A stretch of 64,000 nt of DNA from Glycine soja (taxonomy: Eukaryota > Streptophyta > Magnoliopsida > Fabales > Fabaceae). The stretch is from assembly GCF_004193775.1 (NCBI RefSeq), contig NC_041004.1:1364001-1428000 (forward strand). The letters are read 5' to 3'. The stretch's first letter is position 1. Each line of letters begins with the position of its first letter. Shown here one piece after another: positions 12,505 to 25,100 of the stretch. Both the position numbers and the translations under genes were made by a program. The notes under the pieces were generated by a model that saw only the letters and a list, made by a program, of their open reading frames with translations, did no database searches and was not told the origin of the DNA.

Positions 12505-13166
12505 GTATTTTCAAAATTATATTATGATAACACTATAATATCCTAAATGTCAATATAAATAATATAATATACACGTATAATATATATATATATATAACAC
12601 AGTGTCGAAAGTTCAATAACTTATTTATATACGATGTTCAACTAATTAATGTCAGCTAGACCCTTAGAATATACATGTTAAGTTAACCACAAGTCACAAT
12701 CGAGCATTATGAAACTTAGTGTGGATGAAAACAAGTAATTTAATATCCTTCCATTGCACATCGTGACGTGTAAGAAAAATTTAATATTTTTCACTAAAAA
12801 AATTTTACTTATTTTTAATTGGATTTGCTAAAAATTCTAACACATAACAAAAAAAAAATCTACACCCACCGCTTCCAAAATGAAAAAAAAAACACGGTCA
12901 TAAATTCTGTTATCTAAAATTAATGGCCTCTTTATTAGGTATACTAGTAACCAACCAAATCAAGTCAATTAAATTTATTAATTAGTACATTAAGAAGCTC
13001 TTATTTCTTATAAAACATTCACCACAAAAAAAATCTCGACGAGAGCAACTTCTATCCTATAATAAACTTTCTTGTGTAACTCAAAACATCACCTTCCAAT
13101 AAGCAAATAATTACAATTAAAATTAAAAAAAAAACAAAACACATCAGTATTTTATCCATGAACAAC

Positions 13167-13199
<33 letters not shown>

Positions 13200-13531
13200 T
13201 ATACACATTAATATTTAGGAATATATGTATCAACTTAAAAAAAATATGATTTCACGTAGTGATTAGATATCATTCAAAACAAAACCATATACGCATTTAG
13301 GAAACATGTGTAAACAATTCATATAATTCATATACTTTGATTGCCTACATATATGATCATTATTATTATATAATTCAAAATGTAAATCAAAGCTTGAAAC
13401 ATGTGTAAATAATTTAGGTGATGATCAGATGTGCACAAGTATGTCAAATTTGTACGACTGAAATTCAATCACAATAACAATAACAAGTGAAAAATTAAAA
13501 AAAAAACAATTTTATTTCAAAAATTAAAGAA
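9806..13531. other. Intergenic, AT-rich; no gene supported
   Basis: After the glucosyltransferase stop there is a short 3' flank and then low-complexity AT-rich DNA. A (TA)n run lies at 12458-12501 and an (AAT)n run at 13166-13199. A somewhat less AT-rich block at about 11460-12420 has short open frames on both strands, but none resembles a known protein. It might be an old transposon or an untranslated transcript. Confidence 0.6.
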
Positions 13532-13868
13532 GAAATAACCTAAAATAATCCAGAATTGATTCTCTAGGGATCTATATACATGTTCATTCTAATCTCAAGC
13601 GTGAGTAATTCATCCCTTACCTCGATGTAATCGCTCAAGTGTTCTCCGTTAACGATGATGGCGTATCTCGTGTTCTCTAGGGCCTGATCCTCTGGTTATT
13701 CTGCTAGGGTTCTAGAACGTCAGAGAAAAAAGAACAAAAATATTTTACAAAACTGCTTAGAGTTAAAAGTTTTTTATATAATGAGAAAATTAATAACCTA
13801 ATTTTTTTATTCTTATTTTTATTTATTTATTTTTATTTAAATGAAAAATAAAAAGGCACGACTGTTAC
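13532..13868. repeat. Dispersed ~330-bp repeat, copy 1 (possible solo LTR fragment)
   Basis: This stretch is homologous to 33226-33545. Shared landmarks in order: AAATAACCTAAAA, CTCTAGGGAT, CATGTT.ATTCTAAT, CTCGATGTA.TCGCTCAAG, TTCTCCGTTAAC, GTTAAAAGTT, a T-rich tract and the terminal CTGTTACA. The ending TGTTACA would fit the CA end of an LTR whose other end begins TGTAACA, but I see no matching start or target duplication. Confidence 0.65.
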
Positions 13869-15698
13869 ATCAACTGTTCTCGAAGAATTGATCGGCATGG
13901 AAAGGCCATTTCAGATCTCCTGTGTCAACAAGTTTGTATTGCTTCCTTGATTGTGTGATTTACTACTGATATGGCAATGTTCTCATGAATGAAAGTGAAC
14001 TAAGCATTGGAAAACTATGAAAAATTTATTGAAGCTTGGAACTGCTTTAATTGAAGTAGGACTCCTATATTTAATTTTTTCATATTGAGTAGTGGGTGGG
14101 TTGGGGGAATCCATTTTGTTGTTCTTTAATCTACACATCTTATGATAATAAATAAACAGGTTGTACTGTGTCTGTAGCCACAACATCCCTTTAAAGATTA
14201 CGGTTTGGAAGCCTTTTGGACATTACATTATGTTGTTGGTTCTTTTTCTTTGTAATACACTACATAACTAGCTTCTACTTTATTTTTCTAAACTATGTTT
14301 TATAATTTGAGAACTAAGTTTTTTTGGCTAGTAGAAATTTGATCAGAAGCTAGAGAAAGATGGACAAAAGACATTAGATGTACCAAGAAGAGCACCAACT
14401 CAAGTGAGTTTAACTCAAACTACACTTAAATTAGTAAGATTAACACAAACTATACTTGGATGTGTTGATTTTTTTTTAGCAAAATGAACCTTCAAACTAA
14501 ATTTATGAAAAAAATATGAAACACCCTTACTTTGATGCCATGGTTAACACCTAATATTAGACCGAGCAAATAAATTAAATATATTTTTGATCTAGACAAT
14601 ATGTATCTTCTTTTAAAAATAATTATGTTCTAATCAAATAAGATCATTATGAATGATAACTCTCTTTAAATATTTAATGCAGTTACATACCTAAAATTCA
14701 AACGGAAGACCCTGGTTAAATTATAACTCTCTCGCACCAATTAATCTATGTGCTTAATGATAAATTAATTAAATATTTAAATATACAAAAGAATTTATAA
14801 TTATTAATTTACTACCTTTCTCTCGAGTCATATCAAAATCAATTTTAGGATGATTAATTTTTACCATTTTATTATTTAAGGAATAGATGGAATAATTTTA
14901 CTTCTACAAATTATCTTTGCAGTCTCCAAAATTATATGATTTGTATTATTTTATACACATGTTAATGTATGACTCTATACCTAACTCTATAGTTAATTCA
15001 CAGACTCTACAATATGTCATTTTTTAATAATAGATAAATACATGTTTAAATAAGGGGATACAGAGCCACGGAGGAGGAACTATTTCCTTGTTTCTAGATT
15101 CAAGATTGGAGGATAAGAAGTAGAAGCCTTACCTCTTCATAGAATGAACCAAACTAAAACATGTTAAAAATACAGTCTCTTAATTTATCAAATTCATTAA
15201 GGTTTGGACTATGCCATGATTACAATTCCAAACATTGCCTCTATCTCTCTTAACATCCTTTTCTCTTAAAACTTCCTTTACTAATAACCTCTTAATTATG
15301 AATCCACATCTTAGATATATATACCAAAATAGTAAATGAAAGATAAGTTGGAAATAGTTATTTTTGTTGCGCCCAATAATTTCCACCCATTGAAATGGTC
15401 AAATCAATCAACCTATTTTTATTCCATCCAATTAGATCATATCCACAAATCACAACAAAACATTTCCATTTTTGCTTCACATTATTTAGGGTCTCCAATC
15501 ACTTGCAACCATTTGCCGCCGGTAGCATATGTTGATATAAGTTACTTTTTTGCTTAGACATATCCAAGACTTTGTTCAATTCCCTTTTGTCTGAGGTGTG
15601 TGCATTCTTGTTTAACTCCTCTTTGTTCCTCAGACATCCCAGAAGGGAACAAAAAAAAGAAAACCATAATCACAAGCAATAAAGGGGAGAAAACAAAC
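13869..15698. other. Intergenic and LIM gene 5' flank
   Basis: No gene is seen. The last ~350 bp (15350-15698), less AT-rich with CACAAATCACAAC-like text, should contain the LIM gene promoter and leader. I could not pick a TATA box with confidence. Confidence 0.5.
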
Positions 15699-17811
15699 AT
15701 GTCATTCACAGGAACTCTTGATAAATGCACAGCATGTGATAAGACTGTCTATGTGGTTGACTTGTTAACTCTTGAAGGAATTACTTACCATAAAAACTGC
15801 TTCAAATGCAGCCACTGCAAGGGATGTCTTACGGTACATATAGCTCTCCATTTTCTTGTTCCTTTTCTGGGTTATTCTCCTTTCAATGTTATTATTGTCT
15901 CTTTGTAACATCATATACAATTGGAATGAAGGTGATTTAGTTTTAATCATTATACAAAATCTTAAATGGAATGCTACTTTTTTATTATTTTATTTTCTGC
16001 TTTCATGATTTTGTGAAGGAAATAGTGAAAATAATACAATCATGTGTTTACAAAATTTACTTCATAAAATCTTGAAACAGGAGACAATATGAAAACAATG
16101 TTACAATCTTGTAATTATTAATGAAAACATATCAACTTCAAATGAAATGAAAACAGACCAAACATTTCTTTTGGCTTCTTAATTCCCAAGTTACATAATT
16201 GTGAATTAAATTATTTAACAAGTTAGTGCTGTTTGAGAAAGATTAAATATTTTTTTGAATACAAAATAAGTTAATTCTATCACGCATTGAAGTAAATTGA
16301 TATGATACTATTCATTCAAATAAAATGCCATTTTAACATTGTTCCTAAATTGGGGGGTGCCAATGATATACTACTTAATGTTGGTCAGATGAGCACATAC
16401 TCCTCAATGGATGGAATTCTTTATTGCAAGACACATTTTGAACAGCTTTTCAAGGAATCTGGAAATTTCAGCAAGAACTTTGGTAAGACGAAGACCATCT
16501 TTTGGCCCATCTTTTTGTGCTGTTCTCATATTTCTCATATAATCCAACCTCAAAGTACAAGTAGGTAGGAAAATGTCACTTTCTGTTATTTATGCTAATG
16601 AAACTATGTTGTTTTCTTGTAAATGTTGCAGCAAAGTCTTCCGAGAAACAAAACGACCTGGTATGTACATTAATCCTACCTTGCCACATACTTTACATAC
16701 CAATTATACTTAGTTTTATGAGTTTAATGATAATGACTATATACAATATAAACCATCATTGTAAAAAATTTTATATTGTCAATCAATCAAAAATTATCGT
16801 TGATATAATTTTTAAGATAATTATTTTAAAAATAAATAAATTTATCATAGTGATTTGTGATTGGATGACATGTCAATCCACATTACACTCTAATTTTATT
16901 ACCAGTTTCTTACCTTGAAACATCTTCTCATGGGGCTATATATAATTATATCTTCTTTTGTGTTCTCTTTCTAATATGCAATTTGTCATGATCATTAACA
17001 GAATAGAACCCCCAGCAAGCTATCTTCCATGTTCAGTGGAACCCTTGACAAATGCTCAGTTTGCACAAAAACAGTCTATCCTCTGGAAAAGGTTTGTAAT
17101 CTCATATCTTCCCCATGTAAAAGAAAACAAGTTTGTAATATCATAATTCTCAAAATTACTTTTATAGTTTTCTATTTTCATTTTTTATTTTCACTATGTT
17201 CTATACAAACTTTTGAAATAGAAATGTAATGAAAACAATGTAACATTTTCGTAATTAAATATGAATACAAAAAATGAAAATAGAAAATGTTTTCTCAGAA
17301 CAAACAGCTCATTAATTTGAAATAACAGCTAATTGATTTCAGTGATACATAAATGTACTCACCAATTCAAATATTTTATCGAAGCATTGATAAATGGCTT
17401 CCATTTGTTCTGTCACTAAATCAAATTCATATTCTTTACTTTTAGCAATTTTATTTTGAAATGATTTCAAATCGCCTGGATCAGGATATTAATTGGCTTA
17501 ACAAAACTAACCATTTTGGTTTCAATTTATGAAAACAGATGACACTTGAAGGGGAATGCTTCCACAAGACTTGCTTTAGGTGTGCTCATGCAGGGTGCCC
17601 TCTCACACATTCAAACTATGCTGCCCTTGATGGTGTCCTCTACTGTAGGGTCCACTTTGCACAACTTTTCATGGAGAAAGGGAACTACAGCCATGTGCTC
17701 CAAGCTGCTGCACACAGAAGGACTGGTTCCTCTACACCTCCACTACTAGAGGAGCCATCAGAAGAGCCAGCACCAGAATCTCATGAGGACAAAACAGAAG
17801 ACACCTCTTGA
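15699..17811 (+). CDS. LIM-domain actin-bundling protein, PLIM2 type
   Basis: Five exons: 15699-15833, 16389-16482, 16632-16660, 17002-17091 and 17539-17811, 621 bp in all and 206 residues, the usual size of plant two-LIM proteins. The start is the ATG of MSFTGTLDKCTACDKTVYVV. LIM1 (about 10-60) has CTAC...HKNCFKCSHC...YCKTHFEQLF zinc ligands. LIM2 (about 108-158) has CSVC...HKTCFRCAHAGC...YCRVHFAQLF. The inter-LIM linker contains NFAKSSEKQN and NRTPSKLSSMF. The C-terminus is acidic (LLEEPSEEPAPESHEDKTED), which points to the PLIM2 rather than the WLIM group. The family binds and bundles F-actin and some members shuttle to the nucleus; PLIM2 members act mainly in pollen. All zinc ligands and splice sites are intact. 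The subtype call is by recognition. Confidence 0.96.
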
Positions 17812-18653
17812 ATGAAATTAACATGAATTGTTTTCAATTCCCCTACCCCCCTTCTTTCAGAATATTGAGCAAGGTCTTAATTTGGTTTATGTTCAGTAAA
17901 GTACTCTCAAAACATTTGTAACAATATCTTTTTTAGTTTCATTGTAAGCTAACTATTTGAGAGGTTTGTTTATTATGTATTCAAAATTTTCAAACAAAAG
18001 ATTTGAGCAATGCAATGTGTTTTTTTTTCCTTTAATTTGTTGCATTTTTTTATCTTATCATGCAATGAAAGTAGTAAACAGTGATATAAATTCTCACACT
18101 AATTGCATTATCAAAATTATTTTAAAAATAATTATTTAACATAATTTTTCTATAAAAAATAATTATTTAACATAATTCTCACACTAATTATTATTTTAAT
18201 TATTATATTTATTTCTTTAATTAAGTTTCATAAAAAAGTAATCCAAAAACTTAATTAACAATTCTCAAATAATTTAGCGTTCTGCAATTTAATTTTTAAT
18301 ATATTTTAATCTTTATTATTAATTAAAATTTAGTAAAAGTTATAAAATCACATGAAACTTGTTAACTTTTTTTAGGGAGCAATTGTTAATTAATAACTTC
18401 AATTTTTTTTAATCATGTTATTAACATAAAATAGTTATCAGTTGACTAATATTTTTAGCAAAATTTCATTTCTCACACATTTTTTTTTTCATATAAAAGA
18501 CTCAAACCCTGAGGTTATTTAAAGAAATTGAAATTAAATACTCCTTGGATATTTGTCTTTTCTCTTGTTAGAATAGAAAGGCCCACGCGCGTTAGCTGCA
18601 AGTGAAGACAAAGCGTGTGGCTTGTGAACAATATCCATTCTCCCTCTCTCTGC
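17812..18653. other. LIM 3' flank and KEA 5' flank, very AT-rich
   Basis: The LIM 3' untranslated region probably ends before about 18000. From 18030 to 18540 the sequence is AT-rich with a repeated AATAATTATTTAACATAATT motif (18122-18180). From 18560 base composition rises (GGCCCACGCGCGTTAGC) in the KEA proximal promoter. Confidence 0.6.
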
Positions 18654-18660
18654 TATATAA
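18654..18660 (+). promoter_or_regulatory. Likely TATA box of the KEA gene
   Basis: TATATAA lies after a CT-rich stretch (CTCCCTCTCTCTGC). A transcription start about 30 bp downstream would give a leader of roughly 480 bp before the ATG at 19168. The leader may contain an intron, since a GTAATTT donor-like site follows TTCGTTTCG at about 18758. Inferred from sequence only. Confidence 0.45.
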
Positions 18661-19167
18661 TATCTGCTTAGTGACTTCGCTGACCGTTTTAACAAAACAC
18701 ACAACTCATTCATTCTTTCACACTAATTCCAACCTTTCTGCTCCAATCTTCGTTTCGGTAATTTCATCAACAATTCCAATCCCAAGTTGCCCAAACACAC
18801 TTCTCTTTGTTTTTTGTTTTTGTTTTTTAAGAAAAAAATTCTGTTGAATTCAGTGAATGTGAAAAAAAACAAAACGAAATTGCTACTACGTACGTGCATG
18901 TTTGATTATAGTTTGTACACTCCAAGTTGAATATTATTCGCTGATGATAATATAATATATTTGACAAAATCACGATTGAGGTGTGTTTTATTTGAACGTA
19001 ATTTTGAGTGCCAAGCCTTGTTATGTTTGATTTTGAGCTTTCTAATTCAGTTTTGGATTATTTTTGTTTTGTTTCAGTTTTTTTGTTTTGAGGAATTGGT
19101 TGTAGAATGTGTTGAAGAGAAATGGTTATGTGAGAGTGTTTGGTTTTGGAAGATAACATATCTTGAT

Positions 19168-22100
19168 ATGGATATAGCTTTTCGGTTACCACAGTCAAAT
19201 GTGGTATTGGATGGTTTGGATTCCTGCATTGTGTTTGGAGGGAGAGGTTTTGGTTGTGCTTTTCTCGGAAACTCGAGGACTATTCCGAAGGCTCGATTTA
19301 GTGGGGTGAACAAGATAGGTAGTAGGAGTAGTTCAAGAGTAGAATGCTTAGGAGATTTGAAAGTTTCGATTGGGAACAGGGGTTTGTCTTGGAAGAATAA
19401 TAGACCTTTTAGGAAGAATAGGGAAATTTGGTCTAAGTGTCAGGGTAATGATTCTTTATCATATGTCAATGGCAATGGACGGAATGTTGGTAGGTTGGAT
19501 GATGCGGATGAGGACTCCAATTCCAGTGTTGAATTGAGTGAACCTTTGGGAGAAGAAGAAAAAGGGCAAGGAGGGAGGAAAGAAGATGGGGGTGAAGTAG
19601 AAATAGAGGTACAAAGTGTGGATGAATTGAAGGAACTGTTGCAAAAGGCCATGAAAGAATTAGAAGCTGCTAGAGTTAACAGCATCGTTTTCGAGGAAAA
19701 GGTTAAGAAGATATCGGAGACTGCAATTTTTTTGCAGGATGAAGCTGCAAGTGCTTGGAACAATGTTACTTCTACCCTTGATGTCATCCAAGATATCGTG
19801 AGTCAAGAATTTGTTGCCAAAGAAGCTGTTCAGAAAGCAACTATGTCTCTTTCTCTTGCTGAGGCAAGGCTTCAAGTGGCCATGGACTCTTTGGAGGTTA
19901 CAAAAGAAGTTTATGATACCCCACAAGGTTCTAACAAGAGTAATGGTGACGAAGATATAATTCAAGAGGAGAAAGAACTTTTGCTTGCTCAGGAGGATAT
20001 CAGGGAATTCCAGACAAATTTAGCAAATTGTGAGAATGAGCTAAGATGCTTGCAATGTAGAAAGGAGGAGTTGCAGAATGAAGTGAACAAATTGCATGAA
20101 ATTGCAGAACAGGCACAGCTGAAAGCAGCGAAAGCAGAAGAAGATGTTGCAAACATAATGCTTTTAGCAGAGCGAGCTGTTGCCGCTGAACTCGAGGCTA
20201 CACAACACATGAATGATGCAGAGATTGCATTACAGAAATCAGACAAATCTGCCTCTAGTTTTAATGCTGATACCACAGACACTCTACAAGTACAAGATGT
20301 TGTGGCTATTTCTGAGGAGGAAGTGGTTCAAGGTTTATCTGGTGATGATGTTGATAAAAGAGAGCTTGATTACTTAGTCGATGGGGGGGAGCCTTTGCTT
20401 GCTATGCAATCACCAGAAAACACCAGCCAAAGTTTGGAAGACACGGTACAGTCTGATTATCTGAGTGATCATGAGAATGGCCAGTTAAGCTTAGACTCTC
20501 CTAAAGAAGCTGAAGTTGAAATAGGAAAGTCAAAGAATGTAGTTCAAACAAAAAAGCAGGAAACACAGAAAGATTCGATGAGAGATAATTCACTGTTGGC
20601 TCCCAAGACATCATTGAAGAAGTCTTCCCGATTTTTTCCAGCATCATTCTTCTCTTTTACTGCAGAAGAGACTGATTACACACCAGCATCAGTTTTCCAT
20701 GGTCTTGTAGAGTCTGCACAGAAGCAACTACCCAAGCTGGTTGTTGGGTTATTGTTAATTGGAGCAGGGTGTGTACGATCTTTCTTTATTTGATCCTTTT
20801 CTTGCTGTTATTTATATTTCAACCTTTCTACAAATAATCTTTAAGTATATACATCATATGGCTGGCACAGATATTTATGGTAAGGAGTAAAACATATGGA
20901 ACATTAGGATGATAAATTTTAGATTTTGTGTGGCATGATAGAAAATATCAAGGGTAAAATATTCACTGGCTTGTTTAAAAACTGTTTGTGAAATTAAATT
21001 CCTATCTTAGAATTTTATGCCTTTGTACGTGATATGCCAATTAGATGCACAGATCAATATGAAGGTTTTACTCTGTTTTTTTAAAGTGGTGGAATTTTAT
21101 TTCAGGCTTGTGCTCTACACAAATAGAACAGAGAGGAGTGCCCAGCTGCTTCAGCAGCCAGAAGTCATTGCAACCACTGTTGAAGAAGTTTCTTCAACTG
21201 CAAAGCCATTGGTTAGAGAGCTTCAGGAGCTTCCCAGGAGAATTAAGAATATTATTGCATCATTACCTGATCAAGAGGTTGTTTTCTTTGTTCTTATGCT
21301 TAATTATTAGGTTTTATCTGACTCTGCATGATATTTATCCTAGGTGAATGAGGAGGAAGCCTCCCTCTTTGACATGCTCTGGTTACTACTTGCAAGTGTT
21401 GTATTTGTGCCAATATTTCAAAAGATTCCTGGAGGTAACTAGGTTGCCATGTTTTCTTAATGTTGGGTTAAAAGAATAATAAAGTTGTTTGTCTAAATGT
21501 TATACTTTAGCTTAAGTTTGATTAGTCTCCAAACTCTATATATTGCTTAGGCCTTAGTGCTTACATGAAAATTATGGTGTACAGATTATATATGCTTCGT
21601 TTTTTAGCTCACATTTCTTTTCCTATCACACCTTTTGTTAGTTTGATTATGATGATAAATGCCATTTATTAGTTTGATTATGATCATAAATGAAGTTGCA
21701 ATGCATGAAGAAAATTTGGTTACTTGAATTGAATAAAAAAAGTGTTTCTCTCATCGCAAGCTTCCAATCATTATCTGAATAATGTTTTGCGATACAGGAT
21801 TTTTTCAAGTCACAACTTAATAAAATTGTTTGTCTGACAAGTCATCTACCTGCAACAATGTTTAGGAAGTCCTGTTCTTGGCTACTTGGCTGCTGGTATC
21901 TTGATTGGGCCTTATGGTCTCTCTATCATTCGTCATGTTCATGGGACAAAAGCAATAGCTGAATTTGGAGTTGTTTTCCTGTTATTCAATATTGGCCTGG
22001 AGGTGGAGCTTCCTATAAGATCTTGTTCTGCCTCTTTGATCATTTTTGTTATAAAAAATAAACTGAAACTCTGAACTGTATTTTTATAGCTCTCGGTTGA

Positions 22101-25100
22101 AAGGCTTAGTTCAATGAAGAAATATGTCTTTGGATTAGGCTCTGCCCAGGTGATGGGAAAACTCCATCTTCCACCCTTGTTGTTATTGTTCACTTAGGCT
22201 ATTTTATTTATATGCTAGTAATGGACGAGCCAACAATTCTTAGCATGTATCGAAAAAATGTAGGTTTTGGTGACTGCTGTAGTTGTCGGCTTGGTGGCTC
22301 ATTATATTTGTGGTCAAGCTGGTCCTGCTGCTATTGTCATTGGGAATGGCCTGGCATTATCATCAACTGCTGTTGTTCTGCAGGTAAATAACCTTAGCTC
22401 AGTTGGCTTTTAATTTACTCTGTACAATACGTTAACAGTCTACTACTCCAGCTTTATGCTTTTATTTAATGTAAATTCAAATTAGTTGATGTCTACCTTT
22501 CTGAAAGTTACGTTATCAGGTTTGGTGAGTCTGTCATGTGGCAATAATTCAATTGAACTTGTTTTTCAGGTTTTACAGGAGAGAGGTGAGAGCACATCAC
22601 GGCATGGAAGGGCTACATTTTCTGTTCTGCTTTTTCAGGTTACTTTGTAACTTACCATCTATCTAGAAACTGCAGGATTCTCTTGCAAAATAAAATATCC
22701 AATGATATAATATTTGCGATATGTAGTTGGCTAAACTTCGTCTTACATGAGGCATTTGCTTCAATTTTCCATACCATTGCATTTACCTTCTGGAATCTGG
22801 ATAACCGGAACTGCATGTCCTATAGTGGCAAAACTATGTAATTTTGTTAGGATAAAAACATATTTGCACCCCTATACAGTATAGTATTCTACACGGACGG
22901 ATACTATAGAAAGAATAGTGGTGCTTTTCACTTGTTTCTGCAGAAAACTGATTACGAAGATATAGAGAGTAGAGAGAAAAGGTTTTCTGAAAATATCTCA
23001 ACTCTTTAGATTAGTTTGTTGGTGTGTTCACAAATTGGATTGGATTGGTTTTGAGGAGTAAAGTTATTCAATCATATCCCATTGTTTTTATTTTATTTAA
23101 GCATCCAATCAATTTGATCCTAAATTAAATCTGATCTAATTTATTCCAATCAAAAGTGGTTTGGATTGGATCAATTTTTTGGTTTTTATATTTTTTTTTA
23201 AAAACTAATAAACAAACCTTGAAAGACACAATAAATATATTAAAACCTAACTCAGTATAAAATATCTAATTCCATAAGCCGATTGTTATAAGCCAAAAGG
23301 TAATAATTTCATTTCAGATTCAATCTATTGAGAAAGAAAGAACTAACATTTTAAAGTTACAAACTAATGGAGAAAAAAATTAGTATAGTAATTCCATAAG
23401 TATCCACGAAGACAAGTATGAATGGTGTGATAATTTCATTAATGAAAGTATATATGTGCATATATGTTTGATTTGGATTGGATTGAATTGGTTTTCAAAA
23501 TTGAAATTTGAATCTCAATTCTGAAACACAATCCAATTTAAAAAATTGGTTTTTTTGCAGTATTCAGTTTGCTTCATTTTCAACTTTGTGGTTTGGTTTT
23601 TGTGGTTTACGTTGGATTGAATTGGTTTATGAACACTCCTTGTTTAGTAGATTGGTTTATGTTGGATTGACACTTATTCAGTTTGTTTGTACAGATTCTC
23701 AACTAGCATCCTCGTTGTATCTATCTTGTGATTGTTATATCAATCTGTTGTATTTTTATCTCTTAGCCATATTTGGTATTCCAATATTTTGACCAAAACT
23801 GACTATTGGGAGTTTGTTTCTATTCAGGATTTGGCTGTTGTTGTCTTGCTAATACTCATACCTCTTATTTCACCTAATTCTTCCAAAGGAGGGGTAACAT
23901 TTTCTATACTTTATCTTAGAATATGTATATCAGACAATAGACAGTATTGTGAACATGGCTACTTAAAGTTGCATGAACTCCTGTGTAGCACAAGACAGTT
24001 TGTGACAAGGGTGTTCTGATTTTATTTTTTTATGTTGTATGTATTAAAAGGACCAAAACACAGTTCACTGTTTCTAATTAGAGGTGGTTCATGTTAAATG
24101 CTTGATTGAAAGCCAATGACTTCACCTTACTTCTCTCATTGTCATCATCATCTATGTTGTCTTTTTGTGAAATACCAATCTCTGTTTCCAGGTTGGTTTC
24201 CAAGCCATTGCTGAAGCTCTTGGTCTGGCTGCTGTCAAGGCAGTGGTTGCTATTTCAGCCATAATTGCAGGTGGACGATTGGTAAGAAATATTCAGAACG
24301 GAGGTGTAGATGTGCTATTTGTAATTATTAAAATATAGTCCAAATCTGGATAGCTGATGTTTAATTTTTTCTGATTAAAGGAAATATTTACTTTTTTCAT
24401 GTCAATTTATCTATTTTTGTTTCTAGTAATCTCTATATAATTATTTTGTTAAATTCATCTTATAAGTTTGCATGGAGCATAAACAATAAGCCATCAATTG
24501 TATTGCTCAGGGTAGATATGCTGGCATGTTGATATGGGGTAGAGTTTCAGTGCAATTTTTTTTTTTATCGGCAGAAATAAGTATGTTATATATATATATA
24601 TATATATAAAACCAGTACAAGTAGTACTAATATCTGTACATCCCAGTGTACATGTTGTCTATGTAAGATTACCATAACCCCCATCTCTGAGCACACTCGA
24701 ATACCCATTACAAAAAGTATCTATGGTCTAATCCCCCTATACAAGAATCCAGATTTAATTTTACTGGACCAAAAAGTGGAACGGCAGCTCAAGATCCTTA
24801 TCTAAATATCTAAGCCACGTCCAGCAGAAGAAAATTGCATCCTCCATCAATTTCTGTCCATTAAAATCCTCATTTGAGAATACAGTTCTGTTTCTATGAT
24901 TCCAAATGCATCATGTGAGGGCAGCTCACCAAATCCACCATCTGTTTTGGACAATTCCTAATGAATTACAGTATGAATGTTGTACAAAGTGTTCCTTAGG
25001 TGATGTAGGGAACACAGTTACAACCTCTGTCCATGCAAGGCTCTCCCACCATAAAGGCATTATTCTTTGGCAGCCAAAAAATATGTGGGACGCTTCCTCC